A stretch of DNA of 64,000 nucleotides, taken from positions 496,001 to 560,000 of the forward strand of contig CACYHP010000001.1 of the NCBI GenBank assembly GCA_902774295.1, read 5' to 3'. Position 1 is the first letter of the stretch. Every line of letters starts with the position of its first letter. The translations under genes were made by a program, and so were the position numbers. This DNA comes from an uncultured Bacteroidia bacterium. Its GTDB lineage: Bacteria > Bacteroidota > Bacteroidia > Bacteroidales > F082. Below the pieces are notes generated by a model. It worked only from the letters and a program-made list of their open reading frames with translations, was not told the origin of the DNA and made no database searches. This document shows positions 25,801 through 34,754 of this stretch, piece after piece.

Positions 25801-27440
25801 TATTTCGTAAGAAATTCCATTCCCATGTTATAGACGATATCCTTCGGGATACCGCTTCCTGCGAGCTTGTCGAGGTCAGCCTGGAGTTCAGGTTTGATGA
25901 CGCCGTCGGTGGCGATCCAGTTCTTCACGAACTCATAGTCGCCGTCGCCCTGTGCCTTGAGGATGGCGCCGCCGAGTTTCTCGACTGCGAGCTTCATCTT
26001 CGGGAAGTCGATATTGTACAAGCCGTTGGCATCGCGTGTGAAAGCGCCTTCGTTGGCTAAGTAGTTGAATTCAATCATGTTGGCCTTGCCGTGAGCTGAG
26101 GCGGCGCCGAAACGCACCGAACGGAAGATGCCAGCCATGAAGGTGGTGTAGTTCTCTTCCATAGTGGTGTTGGTGTATTCGCCCATCTCGCTGAGCTTGG
26201 TGACGAGGAACAGACCGAGGATGTCGGCCTTAGCCTCTTCGATGGCTGAATACTGCTCTTTCAATGCGTGACGCACTGTGCCTTTGCCGTCGAGGGTGTT
26301 CTTGATACCCAGACCGTGAGCCACCTCGTGGAACATCACGTTGGCGAAGAATGCGTCAAACTTCACGTTCTGACGTGCTTCTGGAGCGACCAAAACATTT
26401 GAAATCGGGACGACAATCTTGTCGAATTTTGCCGCCATGGCGTTCTTCAGCTGAAGCTTGCGGGTGCCTTTCTGCAGCTGCACTCTCTCGTCGTTAGGCA
26501 GGTTGATGGCGATGGTCTTCGATGCCATGTTGCAGTCGCCACCGTAGTAAACCACGTCGTATGCTGCGAGGTCAGCGTCGCTACCCGGTTTCTCCTGTTT
26601 GTATTTAGGATCGACAGGCAATTTTGTCTGAAGCTCAGGCAACAATGCCACATAACGCGACAGCTTCTTCGTCCATTCCTGGTCCTTGATGAGGATGAAC
26701 GACTCGTGAGCGGCTTTGTAGCCAAACAGACCGTCGGTGTAGTTCTCGATAGGTCCAACGACGAAGTCGACGTTGTTGTTGCGGACATCCATCCAAGCCA
26801 TGTCTGAATAGTAATAATCGTCGGTGAGAAGAGCCTGTGCTCTGAGTTCCAGGTACTCTGCAAACTCTTTGTCTGCTGCGAGTGTGGATGCCTTCTTGAG
26901 CAAATCGGCTGCCTTGTTGATCTTATTGGCAAAAGCGTCGTGATACCAAACGGTCTGGAGATTGCCCTGCTCGTCGCGGCACACCAAAGTGTACTGGCTG
27001 GTCTTGTCAGGGTTTTCCCAAGCCTCAAACTCTTCTTTTGTCATGTCGGTAGGATAAAAACCTGCGCCTTCAGGCTTTGGACCGTATCCAGGGATGAAGA
27101 CACGGCGGTTGTCGAGCTGATCCCAAGGACCATAGTTGATCTCCGCGTATTTGCGTGCGTTAGGGTCTTTGATGCCTTCTAAAAACTTGTGTTTGCAACC
27201 GCCAAGGTTCTCATGCCAATAGATGTCGTCCATGAGTTTGCCCGCCTCGAAAAGCAATCCGAGCATTTCCACCTCATTGTCTGAAAGATGGCTGATGTCG
27301 GTGGTCAAAGTCACCTTGGCATACTGGTTTGCAAGGGCTTCGTAATTCTCTTTGCAGCATGATTTCTCATTTTTCTTTTCGCCACAGCTGAAAAGCGCTG
27401 CTGTGATAGCTAATGCCATTGTTAATGTTTTGAATTTCAT
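25800..27440 (-). CDS. M49-like (dipeptidyl-peptidase III family) zinc lipoprotein
   Basis: 546 residues. A lipobox ends in Cys19 (AALFSC). The zinc motif HEVAHG is at 371-376 and the second motif EEAKAD at 401-406. Classical DPP III has an inserted residue (HExxGH, EECRAE); this group carries the ordinary HExxH spacing but the same overall arrangement, and is usually listed as DPP3-family in Bacteroidota. It should remove dipeptides from peptides in the periplasm or at the surface. Last gene of a three-gene operon, 17 bases after the M50-like gene. Confidence 0.8.
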   Translation of the reverse strand: MKFKTLTMALAITAALFSCGEKKNEKSCCKENYEALANQYAKVTLTTDISHLSDNEVEMLGLLFEAGKLMDDIYWHENLGGCKHKFLEGIKDPNARKYAEINYGPWDQLDNRRVFIPGYGPKPEGAGFYPTDMTKEEFEAWENPDKTSQYTLVCRDEQGNLQTVWYHDAFANKINKAADLLKKASTLAADKEFAEYLELRAQALLTDDYYYSDMAWMDVRNNNVDFVVGPIENYTDGLFGYKAAHESFILIKDQEWTKKLSRYVALLPELQTKLPVDPKYKQEKPGSDADLAAYDVVYYGGDCNMASKTIAINLPNDERVQLQKGTRKLQLKNAMAAKFDKIVVPISNVLVAPEARQNVKFDAFFANVMFHEVAHGLGIKNTLDGKGTVRHALKEQYSAIEEAKADILGLFLVTKLSEMGEYTNTTMEENYTTFMAGIFRSVRFGAASAHGKANMIEFNYLANEGAFTRDANGLYNIDFPKMKLAVEKLGGAILKAQGDGDYEFVKNWIATDGVIKPELQADLDKLAGSGIPKDIVYNMGMEFLTK

Positions 27441-27457
27441 ATCGTTATAAATTTATT

Positions 27458-28165
27458 CTATATTAAAGATACTAACCATTTTATATCTGTCCATGCCTGG
27501 CTGAACCATTCGACGTTGGCTTGTATGATGTTGACAGGCTCAGTCATTCCGCCGCCGAGCGAATAAAAAATTATCGCAAGATTAAAGAAAATAAAGGTCC
27601 AGATGAAGAGGTACGAACGGAACACTCCGCAGCGTTGTATGTCGCTTTGGTCGATGCGCATGTCCTTTTTCCAGCATGAGAAATGAAACATCAGGGTGAA
27701 TCCGATGATGAAGTCGATAATCGGGAGACACTCGTTTTTAATCATCAGGCGGAAAAACACCATCGCGAAGGTGATGTATGGCAACATGTATGGCGCCAAT
27801 GTCGAGAAAATATTGGCACTTTGGGCGTTTGACGAGACATAGCCGAGAGTGTTGTCGTTTTGCTTCAACGTATCCGATGACTTTGCGTTAAACTCGTAGA
27901 TTTTCTTGCGAAGGAAGAGACCGCCGACGAGCATATGTGCGCCTTCATGCGTCATGGTCTGCATGATGTCGAGGTTTTTCCTGAAGAAAATGATTGCGAT
28001 TAAGACGAATGACATCATGCCGACACAAAGCCATAAATAACCCTGATACTGATTGGTACTGAATGAGTTATATATGCTTTGAGCGCATCTGAAAAACTCC
28101 AGCCCAGTGATAATCAAGGTGATTATGAACAGCAGCGATGTTATGAAACGCCAGATTTTCTGCAT
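27458..28165 (-). CDS. M50-like integral membrane metalloprotease
   Basis: 235 residues with about five hydrophobic segments. HEGAH at 73-77 inside or beside a membrane helix (QTMTHEGAHMLVGG) is the zinc-binding motif of M50-type peptidases. The matching C-terminal Asp-containing motif is not clear, so activity is not certain. Middle gene of an operon, six bases after the T9SS-tailed protein gene. Substrate unknown; the neighbour genes suggest an envelope role. Confidence 0.65.
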   Translation of the reverse strand: MQKIWRFITSLLFIITLIITGLEFFRCAQSIYNSFSTNQYQGYLWLCVGMMSFVLIAIIFFRKNLDIMQTMTHEGAHMLVGGLFLRKKIYEFNAKSSDTLKQNDNTLGYVSSNAQSANIFSTLAPYMLPYITFAMVFFRLMIKNECLPIIDFIIGFTLMFHFSCWKKDMRIDQSDIQRCGVFRSYLFIWTFIFFNLAIIFYSLGGGMTEPVNIIQANVEWFSQAWTDIKWLVSLI

Positions 28166-28171
28166 GTTGTT

Positions 28172-29044
28172 TTATTTTGTGATGAACAATTTCTTCACCA
28201 TCGTTGTTTCGCCGTAAATCTTTACGAAATACTGACCTTCCGGAAGTTCTGAGATGTTGATGTTTGAAGTCTTTTCAGTGTTCAAAACGGTGCGGCCTGT
28301 CAAATCCAAGATCTCGACGTTTGTGATATTTAAGTTATTGTCATTCAATATCTTAATAACATCTTTTGCAGGATTTGGATAGATGCTGACGTTGTTTTCA
28401 GCTATGCTTTCATCGATGTTGTCGATGTCGCATTCATCATATTCCGGGTTGACGAAAATCACATCGTCTTCAACATGATAGCAAAGCATGTGGTACATCT
28501 CGCCGTCGCTGTCGTGGGCAGGCTCGTACATGCCGACGTTCATGAAACCTCTGCTGCTGCCGATGCCTTCAACCCAAAACTCTGTAGCATCTGGAAGACC
28601 GATGAAGCTGAACGAGATTTTCTTTCTTGAAACTCCGTTGTTATCAATGATTGTTGTGACTTCCGTGACTTGCATCGCGTGCTCGTCGTCATCGTGGAAG
28701 AAGTCGCCTTCCTCGAGGTCATAGTCATAAAGCAGAACTTCATCTTCGTATGAAGAGCCATTCCATTTGCAATAATAAACCTGATTTCCGTCGTTGCGGA
28801 AAGCGCCATCGAGCTGATTTCCTGTTGAAGGATTCTGAATATAAATGGTATTGTATTCAAGACCGCCAATATTCACAGCCTCACCCTGATGGTGATATTC
28901 GTAAAATGAGCCTACAGGATGCGGAGCGCTCCATGTGTAAACACCATAAATATACCATGTTTGAGCATTGACACTCAATGAGATAGCGATGGTTGCGATA
29001 GCTAAGACCGCAAATTTCTTAAGATTTTGTAAACGTGTAGCCAT
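28172..29044 (-). CDS. Secreted protein with a type IX secretion tail
   Basis: 290 residues. Signal peptide about 8-28 (FAVLAIATIAISLSVNA), a beta-rich body of about 180 residues with many Asp/Glu clusters (YDYDLEEGDFFHDDDEHAMQ), and a C-terminal T9SS type A domain (VSIYPNPAKDVIKI, NVEILDLTGR, GQYFVKIYG). Such proteins are exported through the type IX system; the body is not recognised. First gene of the operon with the M50-like and M49-like genes. Confidence 0.75.
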   Translation of the reverse strand: MATRLQNLKKFAVLAIATIAISLSVNAQTWYIYGVYTWSAPHPVGSFYEYHHQGEAVNIGGLEYNTIYIQNPSTGNQLDGAFRNDGNQVYYCKWNGSSYEDEVLLYDYDLEEGDFFHDDDEHAMQVTEVTTIIDNNGVSRKKISFSFIGLPDATEFWVEGIGSSRGFMNVGMYEPAHDSDGEMYHMLCYHVEDDVIFVNPEYDECDIDNIDESIAENNVSIYPNPAKDVIKILNDNNLNITNVEILDLTGRTVLNTEKTSNINISELPEGQYFVKIYGETTMVKKLFITK

Positions 29045-29067
29045 AATTATATTATTAAATCAAGCTA

Positions 29068-29096
29068 CAAAATTACAAAATTTTTTCGAAAGGCAA
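29068..29096 (-). promoter_or_regulatory. Promoter of the T9SS protein-M50-M49 operon
   Basis: TTG at 29096-29094 and TAATTTTG at 29075-29068 on the minus strand, spacer 18, with the ATG 24 bases further on. This is close to the Bacteroidota housekeeping consensus. Confidence 0.6.
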
Positions 29097-29106
29097 GAAA
29101 AAATTA

Positions 29107-29634
29107 TCAGTTCTTCATAAACTTCATCCTGACATTTTGTGCGAGGAATGCCGCGACATGATAGCCGGGAATGTTAGTGACATTGAGCACAAAGTCGTAG
29201 TTGCGGGCGTCGTAGCGTGACACTCCGGCATATCTCATAGTGTACTCTTCACGTTCTTTGTCGACTTCCTTGATGCGTTTTCTTGCGGCGACCTTGGTGA
29301 GCCCGTGTTTCTCGCTGACGTGTTTCACCCTGGCGTCATAGTCGGCGATAAGCAGCACGCGCACCACATTCGGATGGTTTTTGAAGATGTCGAAACCTGT
29401 TCGTCCCACGATAATACACGATTCTTTGGCAGCGATGTTGAGCAAAATCTTCTTTTGGATGGCATAGATGTCGTCAGGAAGCTCGTTGGCGACGTCAAAT
29501 TCCTGTTCGATCTCCTCAAGCACGTTCTTGTCGTAGACCTTGATGTCGAGCAAAGCACCGAGTTTATATGCTATTTCTCTTCCTCCCGAGCCGTATTCGC
29601 GGTTGATTGTGATAATTAGTTTGTCGTTTTTCAT
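29107..29634 (-). CDS. Cytidylate-kinase-like family protein
   Basis: 175 residues. A P-loop variant INREYGSGGREIAYKLG at 9-25, CIIVGRTGFDIF near 73-84, and the Arg-rich lid AARKRIKEVDKEREEY near 116-131 fit the cytidylate kinase-like family (Cytidylate_kin2). These are often annotated only as kinase-like; true substrates are not settled. Cytosolic, single gene, with -7 box TATATTTG at 29665-29658. Confidence 0.85.
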   Translation of the reverse strand: MKNDKLIITINREYGSGGREIAYKLGALLDIKVYDKNVLEEIEQEFDVANELPDDIYAIQKKILLNIAAKESCIIVGRTGFDIFKNHPNVVRVLLIADYDARVKHVSEKHGLTKVAARKRIKEVDKEREEYTMRYAGVSRYDARNYDFVLNVTNIPGYHVAAFLAQNVRMKFMKN

Positions 29635-29706
29635 AAAATCAAGTGTTTAATCAACTGCAAATATATAAAATTTTTAAACTTAAATACTTTTAACTATAAA
29701 CTTTTT

Positions 29707-29758
29707 AACTACTCTAAACTTTAAACTCTAAACCCTAAACTAAAAATTTGTAATTTTG
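29707..29758 (+). promoter_or_regulatory. Repeat and -7 box immediately upstream of hemW
   Basis: The repeat AACTACTCTAAACTTTAAAC and on (29707-29741) is followed by TAATTTTG at 29751-29758. Only four bases separate this box from the ATG at 29763, so the transcript would begin at or next to the start codon. No clear TTG at -33. Confidence 0.45.
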
Positions 29759-29762
29759 CGTC

Positions 29763-30872
29763 ATGGCAGGATTGTATCTCCATATTCCGTTTTGCAAGTC
29801 GAAGTGCGCTTACTGCAACTTCTTTTCTGTCGTTTCCGAGAAGCAACGTGCTGATTTTCTTGAGGCTTTGAAGAAAGAAGCCGTTAACCGGAAAGATTAT
29901 TTAGGAGGTGAAGAGGTGCGTACGGTTTATTTCGGCGGCGGCACTCCGAGTTTGCTTAAGCCTTCTGAGGTTTTGGAGATTTTAGATGTTTTAAATAAAC
30001 ATTATCCTATCGTTGAAAACCCGGAAATCACTCTTGAAGCAAATCCTGATACCGTTTCAAAAGAATCGCTTTTGGATTATAATAAATTGGGAATCAATAG
30101 GTTAAGCGTCGGAATCCAGAGCTTTTTCGATGACGACTTGCAATATCTCAGCCGCAAACACGACTCGAAGCATGCTTTGCAAGTGCTTGAATGGGCGAAA
30201 GAAGTTGGCTTTCAGGAGGTTACGATGGATTTGATTTACGGCATCCCGACTCTTACAGACGAGAAATGGCGTAAAAATCTTGAGATTTTCTTCTCGACAG
30301 GCCTCAATCATCTTTCAGCTTATGCCTTGACGGTGGAGGAGAAGACGGCTTTGGGGCAGCGTATTAATAAAGGTGTGTCTGCGCCGGTTGATGAGGATGC
30401 TACTATTCATCAATACGAGATTCTTTGTGAAATGACTGAAAATCAAGGGTTTGAGCATTATGAGATAAGCAATTTCGCGCGACCGGGACATTATTCAAAG
30501 CATAACACCATTTACTGGAAAGGTGAGAAATATCTTGGATTAGGGCCATCGGCACATTCGTTTGATGGCGTTTCACGACAGTGGAATGTGGCAGGCGTGA
30601 AAGATTATTGCGACAACTATTCCTTTGAAAAAGAGACACTTACGCTCGATGACCGCTATAACGAATATGTGATGACATCGCTTCGTACATGCTGGGGCTG
30701 TGATGTTGAATTTATCAGGCAAAATTTTGGCGAAAAATATGTCCAAAAGTTCGAAAAAGGCATAAAAAAGCATATTTTAAATGGGAAAATGTTCCAAAAA
30801 GACCAAAAATTTATCTTAAACGACAACGGAATGCTCTTTGCTGACGGAATAGCTTCGGAATTGTTTGTATGA
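29763..30872 (+). CDS. hemW: HemW-like radical SAM protein
   Basis: 369 residues. The radical SAM cluster motif is CKSKCAYC (Cys11, Cys15, Cys18), preceded by GLYLHIPF, then VYFGGGTPS near 55-63 and GVQSF-type GIQSFFDDDL near 117-126. HemW is a heme chaperone related to oxygen-independent coproporphyrinogen oxidase; HemN-type enzymes have a longer N-terminus, so HemW is the better call. Homology reaches the first Met, which fixes the start and implies a leaderless or very short leader message given the -7 box four bases upstream. Confidence 0.92.
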   Translation: MAGLYLHIPFCKSKCAYCNFFSVVSEKQRADFLEALKKEAVNRKDYLGGEEVRTVYFGGGTPSLLKPSEVLEILDVLNKHYPIVENPEITLEANPDTVSKESLLDYNKLGINRLSVGIQSFFDDDLQYLSRKHDSKHALQVLEWAKEVGFQEVTMDLIYGIPTLTDEKWRKNLEIFFSTGLNHLSAYALTVEEKTALGQRINKGVSAPVDEDATIHQYEILCEMTENQGFEHYEISNFARPGHYSKHNTIYWKGEKYLGLGPSAHSFDGVSRQWNVAGVKDYCDNYSFEKETLTLDDRYNEYVMTSLRTCWGCDVEFIRQNFGEKYVQKFEKGIKKHILNGKMFQKDQKFILNDNGMLFADGIASELFV

Positions 30873-31007
30873 GATTTTTCCACTACGCCTATCGGCTTCG
30901 GTCGAAATGACGTTGGTATTCGTCATTTCGAGCGACCGCAGGGAGTCGAGAAATCTCCTGTAATTGTATGAGATTTCTCCATTCCGCTTCGCTTCAGTCG
31001 AAATGAC
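30870..31007. repeat. REP-like palindromic element, two hairpins
   Basis: Contains TCGAAATGACG (30902-30912), CGTCATTTCGAGCGACCGCA (30921-30940), GTCGAGAAATCTCC and the returning GAGATTTCTCCATTCCGCTT and TCGAAATGAC. The whole gap between hemW and the next gene (259 bases) is this element plus a promoter region. Confidence 0.8.
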
Positions 31008-31059
31008 ATGTTGATTTCATTTTTTTGCAAGAAATCTTAAAAATTTTTAAGAAAAAAGT

Positions 31060-31092
31060 TTGCTCTTTATTCAAAAATTTTGTATAATTTTG
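31060..31092 (+). promoter_or_regulatory. Promoter of the DUF5618 gene
   Basis: TTG at 31060-31062 and TAATTTTG at 31085-31092, spacer 22, followed by the ATG at 31132. Confidence 0.5.
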
Positions 31093-31131
31093 CAGCGATA
31101 ACATTTTTGAACAGAATTAAAAAATAAATAT

Positions 31132-31530
31132 ATGAAACGTAAAGATCCGATTGCGGAAGCGAGACGTTACGTTGAAAACGCTAAAGAGACATTGAAGGAG
31201 AAAGGTGAGCTCGATGTCGAATTAAGAGCTTATCAAGACGATAAATATGTACGTGCAGCAGGTAATTATCTTTGGCTTGGCGTACTGAAAGCACTTGATG
31301 CCGTATTTGATGTCAGAACAGATCATCGTACAAGAGTTAACGTAAATAATTATTTGGAAACCATCGGCAAAAGGGACAGAAAACTATTAAGTTTGGTGGA
31401 TGATGGGTACAAAGTATTGCATTTGTCAATGAATTATGATGGCGTTCAGTCGAAAGATATTTGTGATTCGGGTTTTCGTCTTGCCAATGATATTATTGAC
31501 CGTTGCGAGATAATGCTGCCAAAACAATAA
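31132..31530 (+). CDS. DUF5618 family protein
   Basis: 132 residues, all-helical and highly charged (KRKDPIAEARRYVENAKETL, then KYVRAAGNYLWLGVLKALDA). It matches DUF5618, a small Bacteroidota family of unknown role likely folding as a helical bundle. No signal or membrane segment. It is followed 18 bases later by the large helicase gene, so the two may be co-transcribed. Confidence 0.75.
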   Translation: MKRKDPIAEARRYVENAKETLKEKGELDVELRAYQDDKYVRAAGNYLWLGVLKALDAVFDVRTDHRTRVNVNNYLETIGKRDRKLLSLVDDGYKVLHLSMNYDGVQSKDICDSGFRLANDIIDRCEIMLPKQ

Positions 31531-31548
31531 TCATTTTAAGCCATTTGT

Positions 31549-34026
31549 ATGCAGACGCAGATGATTGAGAACGCGAAGTTGGAGATGGTCGACAAGTTCG
31601 TCCGTTACACCAACATGAACATCTTCCTGACCGGTAAGGCCGGTACGGGTAAGACGACGTTTCTGCGAGGTCTGGCTGAGAATCCGACAAAACGAATGGT
31701 GATTTTGGCACCGACCGGTGTCGCCGCCATCAACGCCGGAGGCCAGACGATTCATTCGTTTTTCCAACTGGAATTCGGGCCACAGATTCCAGAAGGTGCT
31801 GCAATTTCCGGCAGTTCCGACGTTATGCGTCGTTCCGCAGTGCAGTATCAGAAGTTTTCGGCAGCCAAGCTGAAAATCATCCGCTCGCTGGAACTCCTTG
31901 TTATTGATGAGATTTCGATGGTGCGCGCCGACCTCCTTGATGCCGTGGATGCTGTTTTGAGGCGTGTGCGTCGTAAAGAAAAACCCTTTGGAGGCCTTCA
32001 AGTGCTGATGATTGGTGATATTCACCAGCTCGCTCCGGTTGCAAAAGAAGAAGAATGGGCACTGCTCCGTGATTATTACAAATCAGTGTATTTCTTTGAT
32101 AGTCATGTGCTTACGAAGACACCGTACTGCTGCATCGAGCTGGAGCATATCTATCGACAAGAGGACCGACAGTTTATTGATATATTAAATAAGGTGCGAA
32201 ACAACTGCCTCGATGCAGAAAGCCTTAAAGTTTTAAACAGTCACTATCATCCTGACTTCGAGCCTGATGAAGATGCGGGCTACATCACCTTGATGACGCA
32301 TAACCGTCAGGTGGATGAGATTAATGAAAGTAAGCTTAACGCATTGAAAACCAAATTGTTGAAGTTTATAGCAAAGGTTTTCGGCAACTTCCCGGAGACG
32401 TCATATCCTACCAAAGCGGAGCTTGAGTTGAAAATCGGGGCTCAAGTGATGTTCGTGAAAAACGACCCCTCGCCGGAGAAGATGTATTTCAACGGAAAAA
32501 TCGGCAGGATTGTCAGCTATGACGAGGAAAGCGGCCTTGAGGTGCGCTGCGGCGACGAAGTGATTGAGGTGAAACCTGTCACATGGTCGAATTTCGAGTA
32601 CCGAATCAACGAAGAGACCAAGGAAATTGAAGAGAAAGAGGTCGGAAACTTCACGCAGATCCCGCTGAAACTGGCGTGGGCGATCACCATCCATAAGAGC
32701 CAGGGTTTGACATTCGATAAGCTGATTTTGGATGCCAGTCTGGCGTTCGCGCACGGTCAGGTTTACGTGGCACTGAGCCGTTGCACTTCGCTCGAAGGAT
32801 TGGTTTTGAAAGCGAAACTGTCACAAAGTGGACTGTTTAACGACTTGACAATCAATCAGTTTGTGACGGAATTACCTTCACGAGAGCCGAATGAGGAGCA
32901 GTTTGAGTACAACAAAAAACTCTACGAGTCGCAGATGCTCTTCGAATTGATAGATTTTATTGATATTGAAAGCGATTTGAACGGCATCAGGAAGGTGGTT
33001 TTCGCCAACAAAGGCAGTTTCGACGCTTCGGTGAGCGAAAAAATAGCTCCGAAAGGGCAGAAGTTCCATGAAGAAGTGGTTGAGGTGTCTGAAAAATTCA
33101 AACGCCAGATTGGTGGTATATTGAAAGATAATTTGCAGATTGACAACAATATACAGCTTCAAGAACGTGTCAAAAAAGGTTGTTCTTATTTCTTGGACAA
33201 GCTGTCGGATTTGGAAGATATTGCCGGTTTGCCGTTTGAGACCGACAACAAAGCCGTTAACGACCAGATAAAGAAGGAGTTGGATGCTTTCAACACCGAT
33301 TTCTTCGTGAAAAAAGCATGCCTTGAGTGCTGCTTGGGCGGCTATGAGATGAAGAAATATCTCAATGTTAAAAATAAGAAAATCGTTGAGGCTGAGGAAC
33401 TTAACAAGTCCAAGAAAGCGAAGTTAAGTAGAAAACAGCTGTCGAGAGATGATAACAAGCTGTTCAAGGCGTTGGTGGCATGGCGCGAGCAAGTGGCTGA
33501 CGCTCTTGAAGTTGAAGAGACAAAGGTCATTCCGACGACAGCATTGACCGCTATCGCAGAGAAGAAGCCGATGTCGGTGAAAGAGCTTAAGTCGCTGTCG
33601 AAGATAGGGACTACACGTTTGCAGCGTTATGGTGCCGATATCTTGAACATAGTGCTTGAGCATCAAGGATTTACGAAGCAGGAATTCGACGATGCGGAAT
33701 CAAAAGAGGAACTTAAACTCAGTTCATCTGTTCAGCGTACCAAAGAGCTGATAGAGGAGGGGCTTTCGATTGATGAAATCGCCGAGAAACGCAATATGGC
33801 GCGGTCGACCATCGAGCAGCATGCGGCGGAGCTGGTGATGAAAGGCTATGCCGATGCCAAGGATTTCATGAGCGAAGAACACTACGAAAACATCGTTGAA
33901 TACTTCACTGAAACACAGGATTCATCATTGGGAGCAGCGAGAGATGTGCTTGGTGAGGAGTACTCTTGGGGAGAATTGAGGATTGTGCTTAATGAAATGA
34001 AAAGAAATAAAGCCATTAGTTATTAG
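31549..34026 (+). CDS. Pif1-like helicase with HRDC and helix-turn-helix domains
   Basis: 825 residues. Walker A GKAGTGKTT (29-37), Walker B VIDEIS (119-124) and the C-terminal RecA part with TIHKSQGLTFDK and VYVALSRCTSLEGL (about 380-420) define a Pif1/RecD-like superfamily 1 helicase. Then comes a linker, an HRDC domain (about 625-705, LVAWREQVADALEVE to GTTRLQRYGADIL) and a helix-turn-helix of the RecQ-C-terminal kind (about 725-765, TKELIEEGLSIDEIAEKRNM). It is a DNA or G-quadruplex-unwinding enzyme of the chromosome. The combination is common in Bacteroidota. Confidence 0.88.
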   Translation: MQTQMIENAKLEMVDKFVRYTNMNIFLTGKAGTGKTTFLRGLAENPTKRMVILAPTGVAAINAGGQTIHSFFQLEFGPQIPEGAAISGSSDVMRRSAVQYQKFSAAKLKIIRSLELLVIDEISMVRADLLDAVDAVLRRVRRKEKPFGGLQVLMIGDIHQLAPVAKEEEWALLRDYYKSVYFFDSHVLTKTPYCCIELEHIYRQEDRQFIDILNKVRNNCLDAESLKVLNSHYHPDFEPDEDAGYITLMTHNRQVDEINESKLNALKTKLLKFIAKVFGNFPETSYPTKAELELKIGAQVMFVKNDPSPEKMYFNGKIGRIVSYDEESGLEVRCGDEVIEVKPVTWSNFEYRINEETKEIEEKEVGNFTQIPLKLAWAITIHKSQGLTFDKLILDASLAFAHGQVYVALSRCTSLEGLVLKAKLSQSGLFNDLTINQFVTELPSREPNEEQFEYNKKLYESQMLFELIDFIDIESDLNGIRKVVFANKGSFDASVSEKIAPKGQKFHEEVVEVSEKFKRQIGGILKDNLQIDNNIQLQERVKKGCSYFLDKLSDLEDIAGLPFETDNKAVNDQIKKELDAFNTDFFVKKACLECCLGGYEMKKYLNVKNKKIVEAEELNKSKKAKLSRKQLSRDDNKLFKALVAWREQVADALEVEETKVIPTTALTAIAEKKPMSVKELKSLSKIGTTRLQRYGADILNIVLEHQGFTKQEFDDAESKEELKLSSSVQRTKELIEEGLSIDEIAEKRNMARSTIEQHAAELVMKGYADAKDFMSEEHYENIVEYFTETQDSSLGAARDVLGEEYSWGELRIVLNEMKRNKAISY

Positions 34027-34048
34027 CCATTAGCAGAGAACTGGTTTT

Positions 34049-34753
34049 CTAATGGATAGAGGATAATAGCTGTAAAAGCTCCTTCATTCCTTCCGAAGCA
34101 CCTTTTTTGATATGGGTTATAAGACGGTGTGTGTTGATGTTAACATCTTTAGGATCAATAAGATAAACATCAGCATTTGATGGAACATAATACAGCAGGC
34201 TTGCTGCCGGATACACGTTCATCGAGGTTCCTATGATGACGAAGATGTCGGCCTGTTCCACGTATCTTACTGCCGTCTCGATTTCCGGTACTGCCTCGCC
34301 GAACCAAACGATGAAGGGTCTCAACTGGCTTCCGTCACCGGCTTTGTCGCCCATTTTCACCTCAAACTCCTCAGGTTTCAGTTCACGGATATAACGAGGG
34401 TCGTTGGGATTATAGCTCGAACAAACCTTTGTCAGTTCGCCATGAAGATGGATTATGTGATGGCTGCCGGCTCGTTCGTGCAGATTGTCAACGTTTTGCG
34501 TCACAACAGTCACGTCGAAATATTTCTCCAACTCGGCGCAGAGGATATGACCTTGGTTTGGCTTCACATCTAAAAGCTGTTTGCGGCGTTCGTTGTAGAA
34601 ATTGATAACCAATTCAGGATCAGCCTCATAGCCCTCGATTGACGCCACCTGCATCACCGGGTATTTGTCCCACAGTCCGCCAGCGTCTCTAAACGTACTG
34701 ATTCCACTTTCTGCACTGATGCCTGCTCCGGAGAGGATTACTAATTTTTTCAT
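34049..34753 (-). CDS. SIR2-family NAD-dependent protein deacylase
   Basis: 234 residues. GAGISAESGISTFRDAGGLW (9-28), QNVDNLH (86-92) and catalytic His104 in HLHGEL are present. FYNERR supplies the Tyr53/Arg56 pair (YxxR) that marks class III sirtuins acting on succinyl- or malonyl-lysine. The four zinc-binding cysteines are not there: only Cys111 (KVCSSYNP) remains, so the zinc module is degenerate, as in some other Bacteroidota members. Cytosolic regulation of lysine acylation is the likely role. Convergent with the helicase gene. Confidence 0.9.
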   Translation of the reverse strand: MKKLVILSGAGISAESGISTFRDAGGLWDKYPVMQVASIEGYEADPELVINFYNERRKQLLDVKPNQGHILCAELEKYFDVTVVTQNVDNLHERAGSHHIIHLHGELTKVCSSYNPNDPRYIRELKPEEFEVKMGDKAGDGSQLRPFIVWFGEAVPEIETAVRYVEQADIFVIIGTSMNVYPAASLLYYVPSNADVYLIDPKDVNINTHRLITHIKKGASEGMKELLQLLSSIH

Positions 34754-34754
34754 G

